Assembly (NCBI GenBank): GCA_037389465.1 | Contig: JAZARR010000221.1 | Location: 4,876,501 to 4,940,500, forward strand | Reading direction: 5' to 3' | Source of the DNA: Baylisascaris procyonis | Taxonomy: Eukaryota; Nematoda; Chromadorea; Rhabditida; Ascarididae | Length of the DNA: 64,000 bases | In this document: positions 22,481-34,001 of the stretch, piece after piece | How positions within the stretch are numbered: the stretch's first letter is position 1 | How the letters are laid out: every line of letters starts with the position of its first letter | Made by a program: the position numbers and the translations under genes | Notes under the pieces: generated by a model | The model's input: only the letters and a program-made list of their open reading frames with translations | Told to the model about the DNA's origin: nothing | The model's database searches: none

Positions 22481-24614
22481 TCATATGCCTTTACTTCTCC
22501 AACTATATGGATTATCTAAGTCGATAGAATCATCGTCGCTCATCACCTCCTCATCCTTCAACGTCCGTGTCATCTCTATTTCTTTCGTCGATAATTTATA
22601 AATTTCATCTCTCCTTAATTCGAGCCTATTCACTCGTTTCCAGTGGTCTATCTGAAAAGATACAAACAATTGCAGTAGACTAAGAAAATGTCGCAGAAAC
22701 TAAGTTTCATGAAGATTTTACCCAATGGGTTGGGGCGTCTTTCCGTGGCAGAACTAAAACGAGGCAAAAATCTATTATTTCGGTTATTCATTCCCTATTA
22801 TACCTTTTTTATCTTCCCCAATGTGCGGTCATAAGTATGGAAGTTTAGTGTTTCGTCAGATATAAACCAAAATAACCAACACTATTTGTACATCCAGACG
22901 AGCTGTCAAGGAAATCTTGTTTGGGAATTTTCGCTTAAAGGTGGAAGAGGGGAGGAGAGATGGAACCAGGAATCCCTCTCTGAATTTCAGGTCTTGTGAG
23001 CAGCAATTAATTCAAGCACACATACCCAGTTAGACGTACTTCCTCATATGGTTTTAAAGTCTCTGTTAAATTTGATGATTAGCAATTAAGAAATAATAGA
23101 AGAACCAACTTGCTCATCGATATGTTCGATATCATGCTCAATTGCTGATGTTTGTTCTTCTATATCCTCACGTTCTTCCTCCACTTTCTTCGCTTCATTT
23201 AATTCATTTAGGAAATTTGCATATTCTTGTTCCATATTCGCTTGCCTTTCAATTGTTTCGACCACCTTAAATATATAGGAAAATATAAGTCGTAAATAAT
23301 CTGGCAAAAAACTTCTATTTTTTAAAAATATATTTTGAGTTGAATACGCATAGAGAAGAATTTCACTTACTCGATTATTGAGCTTTTCATCGTCGAAAAA
23401 ACCTTCAGGCACTCCTTCGATGACATTTTTTGGAATCGGACGTTTCAATTTGTTGTCAGTATTCTTTGTATCACGTTGCCATGGTGTTTGTGCTGTAGTG
23501 AAATTCGTATTCACTTCGTCTTCGATTCTCTCTTCTAAAAAAAAAACAACCTAAATGAGCGCATTCTCAAGCATATCAAGTCCTACTTGCTTATGACGAA
23601 ATTATTTTCTCATTATAGATGCGGCGAGAGAACTGAACGATAGAGAAAGGATTAAACGATCCCTACTTTCGATAAATTTGGAGATTTCTTTCAATTAAAA
23701 TTAAAAATATCTGGAAAACTAAAGATTAAGATTGATATCCAAGAATAAAGACACGAAATTAGGGTTCATTCAGTGATCAACAAATCGGGTGGCGGCAAAA
23801 GTAAGTAGATCATCAGCTTGAGAGGATATATCAATCAAAGAAGTAAAACTTCAACAAATCACTATTGAAAACGATGTTCTTTAAATGAATGTTATCTAAT
23901 TTATGAGTGCATATTTTCAGTGCAAATAATACCTCTAGGTTTTTTGACTGGTACACTCGATGATGGTTGTGGGTGTTCTTCTGTAGCGGCGGGTCGTTTC
24001 GAGATAAATTGACGAGCCGCATGACGTTTCTTTAGTAATTCGATATTTTCTCGATGTTTACGGCCATTTGAATGTGCTGTCCAAATCTTACTTTTAACCT
24101 TAAAAATCAATCAGTGATAAGATCAACTCGGGGAAAAATGGGTTTCATTTGTTGAAATAATTTCAAAAATTTCAAATTTTTTTATATTCTCAGAGAAAAA
24201 AATGACAAAAACATATGATTGTGACTGTTATCAAATTTTTATCTTTTAAAATATTTTGCCAAAAATTGGTGATATGTTTGGCAGTGATAATTAATCTACG
24301 TTTATTGATAGGATACTGCATGTTTGAGGTGAATAGTGATGGGTTTTGAACGATTTCAATAGGTTAGACGAATAAAAGCATACGCAGAACATAAATGAGC
24401 AAATCGAAAAGAGCAGAGACCTAATTGGTTTTAATATTCAAGCGAAGCGTAGGCGTTTAGCGCTAGAAATAATCTAGAAACGGCGCATCTGTCGAGTGCA
24501 TAAATAAGGCGGAAAAATTCCACAAACCTGAATATTGCAGATCATACATAATAAATTTCCATTTTTCATATCTTTTGCAATCAGTGGATTTACATTCACC
24601 GTAGAAACGCTCAT
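22481..24614 (-). CDS. Zinc finger protein 830 (CCDC16) homologue
   Basis: Five exons read on the minus strand join in phase to 247 residues: 24614-24528, 24098-23933, 23534-23371, 23265-23110, 22651-22481. Near the N-terminus is a U1-like C2H2 finger (NLLCMICNIQ, VKSKIWTAHSNGRKHRE) with C-x2-C-x11-H-x5-H spacing, one residue shorter than in human ZNF830. Then come a basic linker, the VPEGFFDDEKLNNR motif (human LPEGFFDD), a Glu-rich coiled coil with HIDEQ, the WKRVNRLELRRDEI block and a C-terminal DLDNPYSWRSKG like human DLLSQDWRVKG. The protein is shorter than the human one (about 370 residues), mainly in the linker. Family members are nuclear and associated with spliceosomal complexes and early development. 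Both this gene and TAF7 fire outward from the shared region 24615-26115. Identification is very secure. Confidence 0.93.
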
Positions 24615-24631
24615 AATTGCAACCTGAAAAC
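24615..24631 (-). promoter_or_regulatory. Candidate spliced-leader trans-splice acceptor of ZNF830
   Basis: On the minus strand TTTTCAG ends at 24624, nine bases before the ATG (24614-24612). This fits a nematode trans-splice site with a very short 5' UTR. A 5' UTR intron would look the same. Confidence 0.5.
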
Positions 24632-24644
24632 GCGCATATCACAT

Positions 24645-24695
24645 GGCGCATATGTCCATCGTTTACTTATCATACGGCGCATATGTCCATCGTTT
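24645..24695. repeat. Twin 20-bp direct repeats just upstream of ZNF830
   Basis: The 20-base string GGCGCATATGTCCATCGTTT occurs exactly at 24645-24664 and again at 24676-24695, with a 31-base offset (about three helical turns). The copies lie 30-80 bases upstream of the ZNF830 start codon, in the region shared with TAF7. They may be paired binding sites or a local duplication. Confidence 0.8.
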
Positions 24696-26087
24696 GCTCT
24701 CAAAAGGAAGAAATATACATATTACGAATAGAAGTTATTTAAAAGCAGTGAAGTGGAAATCTAACATATATAATGAGCGGATCCACAAAAATATTCATAT
24801 GGAATAACGAAAGGGATGATTCGATTAGGGTGTGACAATATGCTAATGCTTGCAAATTGTATATTAGTGATATTTGAATTTGAAGGAAACAATTTTTTAG
24901 TTTGAAAACGATTCGAAATATACTTATAAACTTTTCAGGAATAAGTGATTAAGCATTGACGATAGAAATTATTTAGGAAGCCGTTTAATTGAATGCGATA
25001 TTAAACGTAAATCACACACGTGGGTGTTCCTTATCTTGGTTTCCCACCTTCTTTTAATCACACGTACAAACTTAGCCGCAAACTTCGAGGTTTTTTTTTT
25101 AATTAATTAGCTCCGATCATCCAGTTCAGTGTTTCTTTTCAATTCCGCCAGTTTTCCCGATGAAACTAAGAGGCATGAAAATTATTCGGTAGCAGAATAT
25201 CACCAAAGCTGAAAAAGCCTTTTTTTCTGGGAGTTTGTTTCGATTGCGAGGAAAATATTAATGTATTTGCGATATAGGTACATATTTTTCTTTAGTACTA
25301 ATAAAATCTTTTTAATTATTTATTATTGAAAGGATTATATGTGATTAGCTCTCTGCTAGACAAAATTATATGTAGTTATGCTCTGTATTCGCTTATAAGA
25401 CGCAATAATACGCTCGCGGCAAGTAAATATCGCATCCATTCGTTGCTATTTCCGTTTTCTGCATAAATATAATCTATGCCTAGTCTTAGAAAAGGCAAAA
25501 TTAGGAAAATATTACTACTTAGTAGTAGTTTTCCACTCGCTGCGTTGTTTAATTTAGAACTTTGATGCATGAAAACTGTTACTTCCCACCTCATTGTGTT
25601 TTATATCGTGAATGCTATCGTTCTAAACGGTGTTAAAAGTACTTCTCCCCTGTAGCCTTTCACGACGACATCTCACACCAAACCAAAAATAGTGAATCCT
25701 CAATGAAAGGATTTGGATGGGAAATGTAATGAGAACAGAAAATATATTTGATGGGGAGGAGGGGGGAAGGGAAAAAATGCGATACTGTTGAAGATAACCT
25801 TGTTTTGGGATACTAAACAAAGCAACTAAGCTTTATATCCATTATTCACCTATAAGTATTCTAAAAGAAGTAGCTTGAAGGAAAGTTCTAATTAAATATG
25901 TTATGCATATTTCTGCGGCAATTATTAGTGATAAATATATTCTTCAATGTAATGATCTATTCTAAATATTTGAATAGTACATTTTAAATTTTTTGATGAA
26001 TTTTCATGACTCGAATTTGTCTTTATTATTATTATTATTTTTTAATTTTAATTTTTAATTTTAATTTTTATTTTTATTTTTCATTTT

Positions 26088-26115
26088 TACTGTTTCAGAA
26101 ATAAAATATATTCGA
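26088..26115 (+). promoter_or_regulatory. Candidate spliced-leader trans-splice acceptor of TAF7
   Basis: TGTTTCAG ends at 26098, 17 bases before the ATG at 26116. It is preceded by a long T-rich run. It matches the nematode acceptor consensus TTTCAG. Confidence 0.5.
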
Positions 26116-29100
26116 ATGTCAGCTGGATCATCAAAAATATTAGCGAAACGTGTACCACAACGTGTCGTCGATGTAGCCGAAGAAGTACAAGATTGGGAGA
26201 ATCATATTATAATGCGATTTCCGGATGATGTCGCCGATAAAATTCGTATGTTTTCATTAAAAGTTTACTATTAGAAATTTCACTTGATTGAAGAATAATG
26301 CCGTGACAATGATCATATTCCTAGTTGAGCAGTTTGCAATTGCAAAGCAAACCTAATGATCGAAATTTTTAGTACCTTTGAGATGTGATTGGAAAAAAAA
26401 AATTCATCCATTTTTTTCCCATATAGATTTAATTATTTTGTTGAGAAAATATGAAATAGTTCTTTTTTTTTTGTAATTCTTCATTTCAAAATTTTTCAAG
26501 TTTTAGAATTTTTTTTTTTTTTTCATCATGGTTGGAGTATATAACCAACAAAAAACAAAAACGATCTCATTATTTATTTTAGCGCGTTTATTTAAATCAT
26601 TAAAATATTGTTTTTTTATTCATAAATGTTTTTGTTAATAAAATGCTACTACACTTAAAAAGGTGTGAAAATTTATGCGTCGAATAAACGATAAAAACTT
26701 CATTAATTTCCATTAGGCAACTGAATTATCGATAAATATATCTCCTTTTATTGCCAAATCCATACACAGCTATCTGTTCAATTCCTTTTGTAGCCAATTT
26801 ACGTCGAAATGTTCACGTTGAATTTCTCTATTTAAATGTTTATCTGCGACAATTTTTGGCAATCTTTTTTGTTCTTTTATTTGATTGTTGGTAAAAATAT
26901 TAACTGTCAGTAAAATGTCCCCTCTCTGCCCCCCCCCCCCCCTCCCTGTTTCCCTCTCTCCTCTCTCTCTCTGTTTCTCTCTGAAGAGAGAGTAGTCCCT
27001 TTTTCATGTGTATCAGTGTCGATCTTATCTAGAAAAGCTTGTCACCCTATGATATTTTGAATCTTAGAATCCCTTTCGTTGACTCAATAATTAGATCTCT
27101 TGTTGCTGAGTATTAGTTGTTTGAAAGATCTACAAATTATTGCTATGCAATTATTGGCATTAACAATGTGAATATTACAGGAAAAATGGTCGAAGAGGGT
27201 AGTCGTGAAGAGTTAGCAATAAGTTTTCATCCAGATATGCGTACCGCGAATGTTCGTTTTGGTCAACGTATTATGTCGGCGAAATTGTACGATCTGCCTT
27301 GTGTTTCGGAGGTCAGTTTATTTTCTTTTTTTTTTTTTTTTTTTTTGGACGTTAAAGGTCACTCAATGGGGTATGACTCTCAAAAGCAACCGTAGTCCTA
27401 TATATTTGGATTCATCACATAGAGCTGTAATTGTATGAGGGCTTTTGATTTTAGAAGCGTTTGTGAATCGATTTCCTCCTCCTCTAATCCGACGCATTTT
27501 AACGGCCATATTCGCCTGAAATGAGTGAAATCCTTCCCACCCCTTCCGCTTTTCTAATTAGAATGAGGCGGAAATGCTTATCTATTGTGGCCTAATTGCT
27601 TTGTGGATGTCGTGAGTCTTGAAATTTATGCGCACAGATCAAAATTTTTCCAGATCAATAATCGCATTTACTTGAAATCGGTCGAATTTAGAAAATGTTG
27701 GTCGTTTATCAACTGAAGGCATTTGAGTAAAAAACAAATTTTGCATGTAACCACAAAAACCAAAAGCAGTCAATATCGAATTACAATCGGTAAAAGCAAA
27801 TTGAAGTTCAGTCGGTGTGGACTACTATAAATATTTGCAAGAATTGAGCGATGCATTTACGATCTTATCTGTGAAGCCAACGTCCCGTTGGCGCTTTTTA
27901 TCCTTGGCACGTCATGTAGCATCATCCAACGGCACTGAAGGAGGAAGCCGAGAGAGTCTATGGAGAATAAAAATGGCAGGAAGATGGGGTAAGATATGTG
28001 GCCACCTGTCCATGGTCGATTACTTTGCGTTTAGAACGCGAAGTGGAGAGCTGCAGGAATAATCTAGGCATCCCACCCATCATGCTTTTGACCATCTGTT
28101 CATTTTGTAGCTCTTTTTGTGCTTCTCCGAGACAACAATGCCCTTAGCAAGCTGGTACGTGTAAAATCGACTGGTAAAACTCAAAAATCGTTTATAATAT
28201 TCCACTAGAGCATAATGGCGCCAAATTGAGCGAGCTGAGAAAATAATAATAAAATGAATGAATAATAATAAAATAAAAATAATAAAATAAAATAGCTGAG
28301 AGAAAATAAAAAAAATTTCCACTTTTTTTTTCAACTTTTCAAAAATTTCCAACTTTTTTAAAGGGCTACAAACAGCCGCAGACATTAATTTTTTTCCTGC
28401 TGAAGTTTGATGTGCATTAATTTGGCTTAAGTGACAGCGAAAATCGAGTAAGCCGATATGCAGTTATGAAGTTTATTTTTTTTTTTTCAACCGTAGCATT
28501 GGTGATGTTTGCAGCAGGACTGCAAAACCGATATTTTCTAAAATCTCGTGGGCGAAACAAGCTTTCTTGTGTTATCCTCGAAATTTGTTTCCTCTTGCGT
28601 ATCTAGAATTGACGATTCGTCGCTCAATTTGACTCTTAGGATTGTGCTTCAATTGCTTTTCGAAAAAGAGTTGTCTTGCATGATATTATTCAGCAATATG
28701 TCTCATTTATGAATTGTAGGTGATGAAGACGATCGACAAAAAGAATGTCTATAAGGTCGCAGATGCATCACAAATAATGGTTTGCTCTCATGATATGCAA
28801 CCAATCCTCGACCCGCAATCCACTAACGATATGCCTAAGGCGAAACGAGACAAGATATATCAATGGCCGCATGGATGTATGAATTTATTTTATTATTGAT
28901 ATTTTTTCTCGCATCTTTCTAAGATTTTAGAATCTTTATATACTTAGAATGCTTAAAATCTAAGGGAAATTTCGATCCTTGCTAAACGAACTCTGTGGGC
29001 TGTAGTCTTCTGATGCCGACAAATGCAAATTACAAGAATTCCAGCTTTATCATGCATCATAACCGCCTCATAGCGAGGGTTCACTATTAGGGAATCGTTC

Positions 29101-30744
29101 GGAAATAACTTTCATTCTCATCGATGTGAGTGAATATTGCTGGGAAAGAAGCTCTCTTTGCAGAAAGGAATTGGGAAAGTATTCTAATAGAGAGGCTTCC
29201 TCAGCGATGTATGCCGATAACACTGAAATATAAGAGATTCTTCTGTCTAACTAAAATGATATCTGATTAATGTGCTGTCTAACCTGAACAGATCATTCCT
29301 TCATCATTCGCCAAATCAAGGTCGATGATCTCACTGTATGAAGCTTCTGTTGTTGAGGTAATGAACCGAAAGTTTTAGCATAGTATTTCTCATAGGGAAG
29401 GGGTGCGTAGCAGTTGTACCAAGCACAGAATGTATTCTGCTGTTGTCGATGGAAGAGTTTACGGCTTCTCCGTGAAAATTGATATAAGTTTTTTTTTTTT
29501 GAGAATAGTTATCGTTGAATGTGGCAGGCTGGATAAGACTCCGAGGAAAAAACTAACCGGTTGAACGCACTCAAAAGTAGTTTTTGGGTCTGAAAAATTC
29601 CGACTAAAATGCTGTCTAAGGTACTTTCCTTTATGCTATTTATTTTTGCCTTTTTGGTATATGAAATATCGCAAAAATCATTCAGAATTGATATTGTTGA
29701 GTATAATTGTAACATTTGAGTAATAAAATGAATCATAGTACACGAGTATGAAATTGTGCAAATGATTAGATTCGTTGTTATTGTAAGGTAATCTATATAC
29801 GACTCCGTAATGCGTCATCTTCGCTGACATATAGAAGGGTAGGCGTTTTGTTTTATCAATTCTAGGTCATTAATTGCTAATCTAATAGTTATATTTGAGT
29901 AATAGTAATAGGTTAGTGATATTATTCAGTGACACCGCCTATGAAGAATGTAAGAAAGAGACGATTTCGTAAAACGAAAAAGAAAAAATATATGGACGCA
30001 CCCGAAGTGGAACGTGAGTTAAAACGACTTTTGCGTTCCGATCTTGAAGCGAATTCGGTTCGTTGGGAGGTGAGTGAATTACCCATTTGTCCGAATCAAT
30101 CCTTTGAGTAATTTCAGGATTCTCTTTCCATAATACCATCATTCGTTTTATTTTAATGATGGATGAGAGGAAAGGTCTTCTATTCAAATGAGAAGAAAAG
30201 TAATGATCATTTATCACAGGAAATTGCGCACATAAGCAAAGATTAGATCATCGATGCATACAAAACTCTTGAATGGAAGGGAAAGGAGGTTGCTGGCTAA
30301 TCAGATGGTCACAACCAAATGAAAAAGACGAAGAGGAAAAACTTGCACCTTAAAAAGAATTTAGATTGAGAATAATTCAACAGGATTGAAATACAATGAC
30401 TTCTTCATTGAGGAGGAAGAAAACTTTTGGGAAAAATGAAACAGAGACCAGAAATTGTTTAATCGAGCTGCTTCGGTTGTAGTGCGCCCGAACCCTCTCT
30501 GCTTTTCCCGTCTATTCTTTCTATGGTATCCCGACTAGTTGTAATCAGCGTATCGGATGATGTAAAGTAAATGTAGTTTTGTGCTGTTTATTTTAAGGTT
30601 GTGACACCTGAAGAGACTCGCGTTAAGGAACCGGCACCAATGACCGAGAATCTAATGTTTGGCGATGTTAGTAATTCGGACGATGAAGAGGCACCTCCAC
30701 GGCAAGAAACCTCATCTCCATCGGCATCAAGAGGTGCTACTTGA
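26116..30744 (+). CDS. taf-7: Transcription initiation factor TFIID subunit 7 (TAF7)
   Basis: Five exons (26116-26245, 27181-27311, 28720-28876, 29930-30069, 30598-30744) join in phase to 234 residues. TAF7 is a TFIID subunit that binds TAF1 and restrains its acetyltransferase activity at RNA polymerase II promoters. The TAFII55 domain is followed from end to end: [61 protein letters not shown], a divergent linker, [36 protein letters not shown] and SVRWEVV. An acidic end (NSDDEEAPP) follows. Human TAF7 continues for about 100 more residues with a C-terminal coiled coil; here a TGA closes the frame early. The introns (935, 1408, 1053 and 528 bases) are large and AT-rich; intron 1 has poly-T runs and a C-rich/CT tract. 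No AATAAA was noticed soon after the stop. Confidence 0.93.
26918..26992. repeat. C-run followed by CT-rich low-complexity tract
   Basis: A run of 14 C (about 26929-26942) leads into alternating CT. The tract is in intron 1 of TAF7. The complementary strand is G-rich. Confidence 0.85.
27817..28062 (+). CDS. Open frame inside TAF7 intron 2, status unknown
   Basis: 81 codons from a GTG to TAA; there is no ATG at its head. An AG acceptor (27810-27811) precedes it in phase. The stretch is less AT-rich than the intron around it and encodes a protein-like composition ([31 protein letters not shown]). Including it in TAF7 would break the conserved [14 protein letters not shown] junction, so it is not a constitutive TAF7 exon. 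I do not recognise any family. Confidence 0.12.
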   Translation: MDYYKYLQELSDAFTILSVKPTSRWRFLSLARHVASSNGTEGGSRESLWRIKMAGRWGKICGHLSMVDYFAFRTRSGELQE

Positions 30745-33107
30745 TCGTATGTCCTTTTCCTTCGTTATGTTGAGGGTACTTGAACGAATTGAGAGGTTCA
30801 TTGTTGCATTAGCACTATGCGCTCGAAGGATGTTATTTACCTCCATCTTGCAAGCATTGACCTAAAAATTATCGGTGAATGCTATTTGTTAGATAATATC
30901 ACATATTATCGCAAAATCGTATGCCGTATGAGACGTTATAGAGACCCATAGGGATGGTAATAGACATCGAGCGAGTGCTATTGATGTAATATATAATATG
31001 CAATTTTTGATATTCGTAATTTCTTGTATATTTTTATGTTGGTTGCTTGAGATGCTATAGATTTATCTCTGTCCTCACATTATATATGCGTTCTAATGAT
31101 ATTTTTTTGTATGCGCTTTATTGTAAGAAAATTCATTTTGAACGTGTTCAATTTTACGAGTGAATGATACACGAAGCTTTTTTTTTCATTTTTTAGAAGG
31201 ATTCGAACTTTTGTTTTTTAGTTCGTAGATCGAGCCACTAAACGATTTGACTATATGGTTGACGAGCTTAACCTTATAATTTGAGCGCTTCCATCTGATA
31301 GGTTTGTTTTAATGAAAACCTAATAGAGAAAGCGTGAATGATTGTCGTTGGTGTTCACGGCATGGAAAGCGTTAAACAAGGCGGTGGTGCAGGTTTTTCA
31401 TGTATTTATAGGCATTAAGGGAAGCTTTTATCGACTTAACTGAAGTGATTTTCCTGAATTGTTGTCATGCCTCATTTGCTATTGCTTAGAAGTTTTCTTT
31501 TTGGTCGGCATTTTATAGAGTTTTGAATTGTTTAATTATTACTCTTTCATCTATATATTTTGAATATATTTTTAAATTTACTCTTGGTATGTTTTTTAAA
31601 ATTGTTTTATGAGAATGTATATCTGTTTTATCTTTTTTTTTTTTGCTTGTCTTATAATTGAGTGATGAATTTTATGGTAGCAAAATGTCGGTATTGAACT
31701 GTATCGCATCTATCGTTTAGTTGGAATTGATTTCATCGATAGTCGTTTCATGTTGAGTGGAATTGAAATTCGATTTTCATATAATTTTTGGCATGAATTT
31801 TTACGTAATCGCAGAATTATCATCGTAACATCGTTGTCTAAACAAGTATTGCATTTTAAACTCAACAGTGCCTTAAAAAATGAGATATTGGGAGATTTAA
31901 TATGGATATCCCTCTCACCAAAATGGATATGGATATCCCTCTCACCAAAGTGGATTCATAAATTTAAGTTTTATACCAATCACATATTTTTTGAGTGATT
32001 GAATTTGAACGCTTATTGAAAAATTTCTTCTAATTAACCATCTATTTGGGCTATTTAAATGTAGTGATCCGAATTTATCCTATTCTCATAATTTAGAGGT
32101 TTTATTTTATGTCCATTTATGCGCTTTTTTGTAATTCTTTGAATACTTGATAAAATATTGTTATGAATTATGTAAATTTTAAAATTTTCATGGAATTATT
32201 GTAAAATCAGGTTCTCTTTTGCAGTTACTTTGATAATTTATATACAATCGAACATCTACTATGCCATTGCTTTATTATTGTTTTTTTTTTCTTTGGAAAA
32301 TTTATGCAACACTTGATTCATTGAATGAAATGCAAGCAGAAAATATTCTGTGAGGTTGCCGTTGTTCGATTTTTTTTTTTCCACAAATTTAAGCGCTGAT
32401 ATTAATTACGTGTGCTACTGCATTCTTCGTTATTGCTTAGCAGCTAGCTTTGCTAAGTTGCGCAACCTGTATTATTCTTTCGTCGATAGTTTATAGCATA
32501 GCTCTCATCATACCCAGCCAAATTTTTTGAATTTTTCCTTTCACGGAAATTTTTAGACTGCATATTTTTTTCGGCTTGCTTAAAAAAATAAGAAAACATA
32601 AAAAGAAATCGCACTATCGGGGACTGTTTTGAAAGTTTCTTTTCCGGAAACTTAATTTATTTGCATTCCAAAAAATTTCATTCTGGTTTTTTTTTCTTTG
32701 AAATTATTTGTTCTTTTTGCTATTGATTGTTTTATTATTGCTACTATTACTTTTACTTTTCTTCACTTATTGTTGTTTTATCTTTGGATTTTCTATTACT
32801 TTTTATATGAATATCTTTTTGCTCTAATATTCTATTTTTATCTCTTTTGTTTATGATTGTATATTTGATTCATCATATAATATGTTTATCGTCGTCTATT
32901 TTGATAATATTATCAATAATTGATTTGCTTATTATCGCAAATAAATTGATAAATTAGCCAAAGATTATGGTGTATTTTTTGGATAACATTTATGAAGTTG
33001 ATATCCGCTCTAATCGGATATATTTCAGGAATTCGATGATATAATAATTTACATATGTGTATATTGCATAGCGATTTCATAGAGATATTTGAAGGAGAGG
33101 ACGTTGT

Positions 33108-33148
<41 letters not shown>

Positions 33149-33900
33149 GTATATATATATATATTTTATTACAGTAGATAACCAATAGAATATTACTGTA
33201 AAACTCTCATTAGTGACGATGTTTCGTAGAAATATAGAAATATAGATTATCATCAATGAGTCTTATTCTGTTAGGGGAGGGGATTTGTATTTTTATTTAC
33301 ACGGTTGCAATTTCTCACATAGTAATGGTATTACGACAATATTATTATCACTCATTGTTTTATTCTTGTGTTTCAGCTCGTTTATTTGTCTATTTAGTAT
33401 TTTCAAACTTGAAAGCCATAAAAAGTTAGGTGATGAATTATTTTTTGATATAATATCTATAAGAGGTTGATATCCTCAATTAATTTTAACTTTACTTCAT
33501 CATCTAATAAATGTTGAAATATTTGCAGTTTTAAATTAAAACGCAAAAAAAGAGACGATTCTTTCGTGGAATATTTTTAGAAGTAGTCGTTAATAAAAGC
33601 AAAAAAATTTCAGTAGTCATCGAATGGATTGCAGCTAAGATATAGATTAGGATCAGTATTAGACTCGTTATAATATGGAATAATGTATCATTGCATCGTT
33701 ACTGTTGGAACATATGCTTTAATGCTTTGAAACATGAAAAAGTAAGTGAGATTTCGGCACTATTCCACCCTCTATTCCCTCCTCCCATCCCATCATATGA
33801 AGGTTCTTTGAAGCTGAAATGAGAGAGTAATAATAATTGAATGAAGCTTTTAAGCATAGATTGCTTCTCGTTTTGATATAATTGTTGCATCGAATTATAG
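30745..33900. other. Region downstream of TAF7, few signals
   Basis: AT-rich DNA with poly-T runs. Three exon-like islands were noted: 31222-31284 (acceptor, then FVDRATKRFDYMVDELNLII and a stop), 31338-31392 (ATG, then a good donor) and a long open frame 31681-31998. The last contains a 27-bp period duplication at 31901-31949. None can be tied to a known family. Confidence 0.5.
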
Positions 33901-34001
33901 ATGTGCTGCCTTTGGAGAGATTAGAAGAACGGTTATCGGTGTATTCGATGGGTTCAGCTGTTAAGAAGGGTGCTACTAGAATGTCTGATATATCGAAGTA
34001 A
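31362..34001 (+). CDS. Possible two-exon small gene, unknown product
   Basis: Exon 31362-31392 encodes MESVKQGGGA and ends at an AG|GT donor in phase 1. Exon 33901-34001 follows an ATTATAG acceptor, starts with the two bases needed and encodes VLPLERLEERLSVYSMG, then AVKKGATRMSDISK and a TAA stop. Joined they give 43 residues. An in-frame ATG at 31338 would add eight. The second exon is the stronger of the two, since its composition and boundaries look genuine. Whether the two belong together, and whether further exons lie in the 2.5 kb between, is inference. No family is recognised. Confidence 0.22.
33110..33166. repeat. (AT)n microsatellite
   Basis: An uninterrupted AT dinucleotide run of about 38 bases, a CG interruption, then 17 more bases of AT. 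The minus-strand frame covering it is only the translated repeat. Confidence 0.95.

Larger units (their letters stand above)
24615..26115. other. Divergent upstream region of ZNF830 and TAF7
   Basis: 1.5 kb separating two genes transcribed away from each other. It must contain both promoters. Apart from the twin 20-bp repeats and a T/A-rich low-complexity stretch at about 26022-26085 (repeats of TTTTAATTTTAA type), no motif stands out. Minus-strand frames at 25376-25820 look like chance. Confidence 0.65.

Noticed and set aside
23266..23370. Continuous minus-strand frame joining ZNF830 exons 3 and 4
   Set aside because: The 105-base segment is AT-rich and flanked by a GTAAGT donor and a TTAAG acceptor. 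Removing it restores the alignment to ZNF830, so it is an intron that happens to lack stops.
31195..31265. tRNA-like T-loop on the minus strand (GTTCGAATCC)
   Set aside because: The flanking bases do not form a T stem, and no acceptor, D or anticodon arm could be built around it.
32913..33185. Minus-strand frame of 90 codons
   Set aside because: Much of it is the translated AT microsatellite, and there is no other support.
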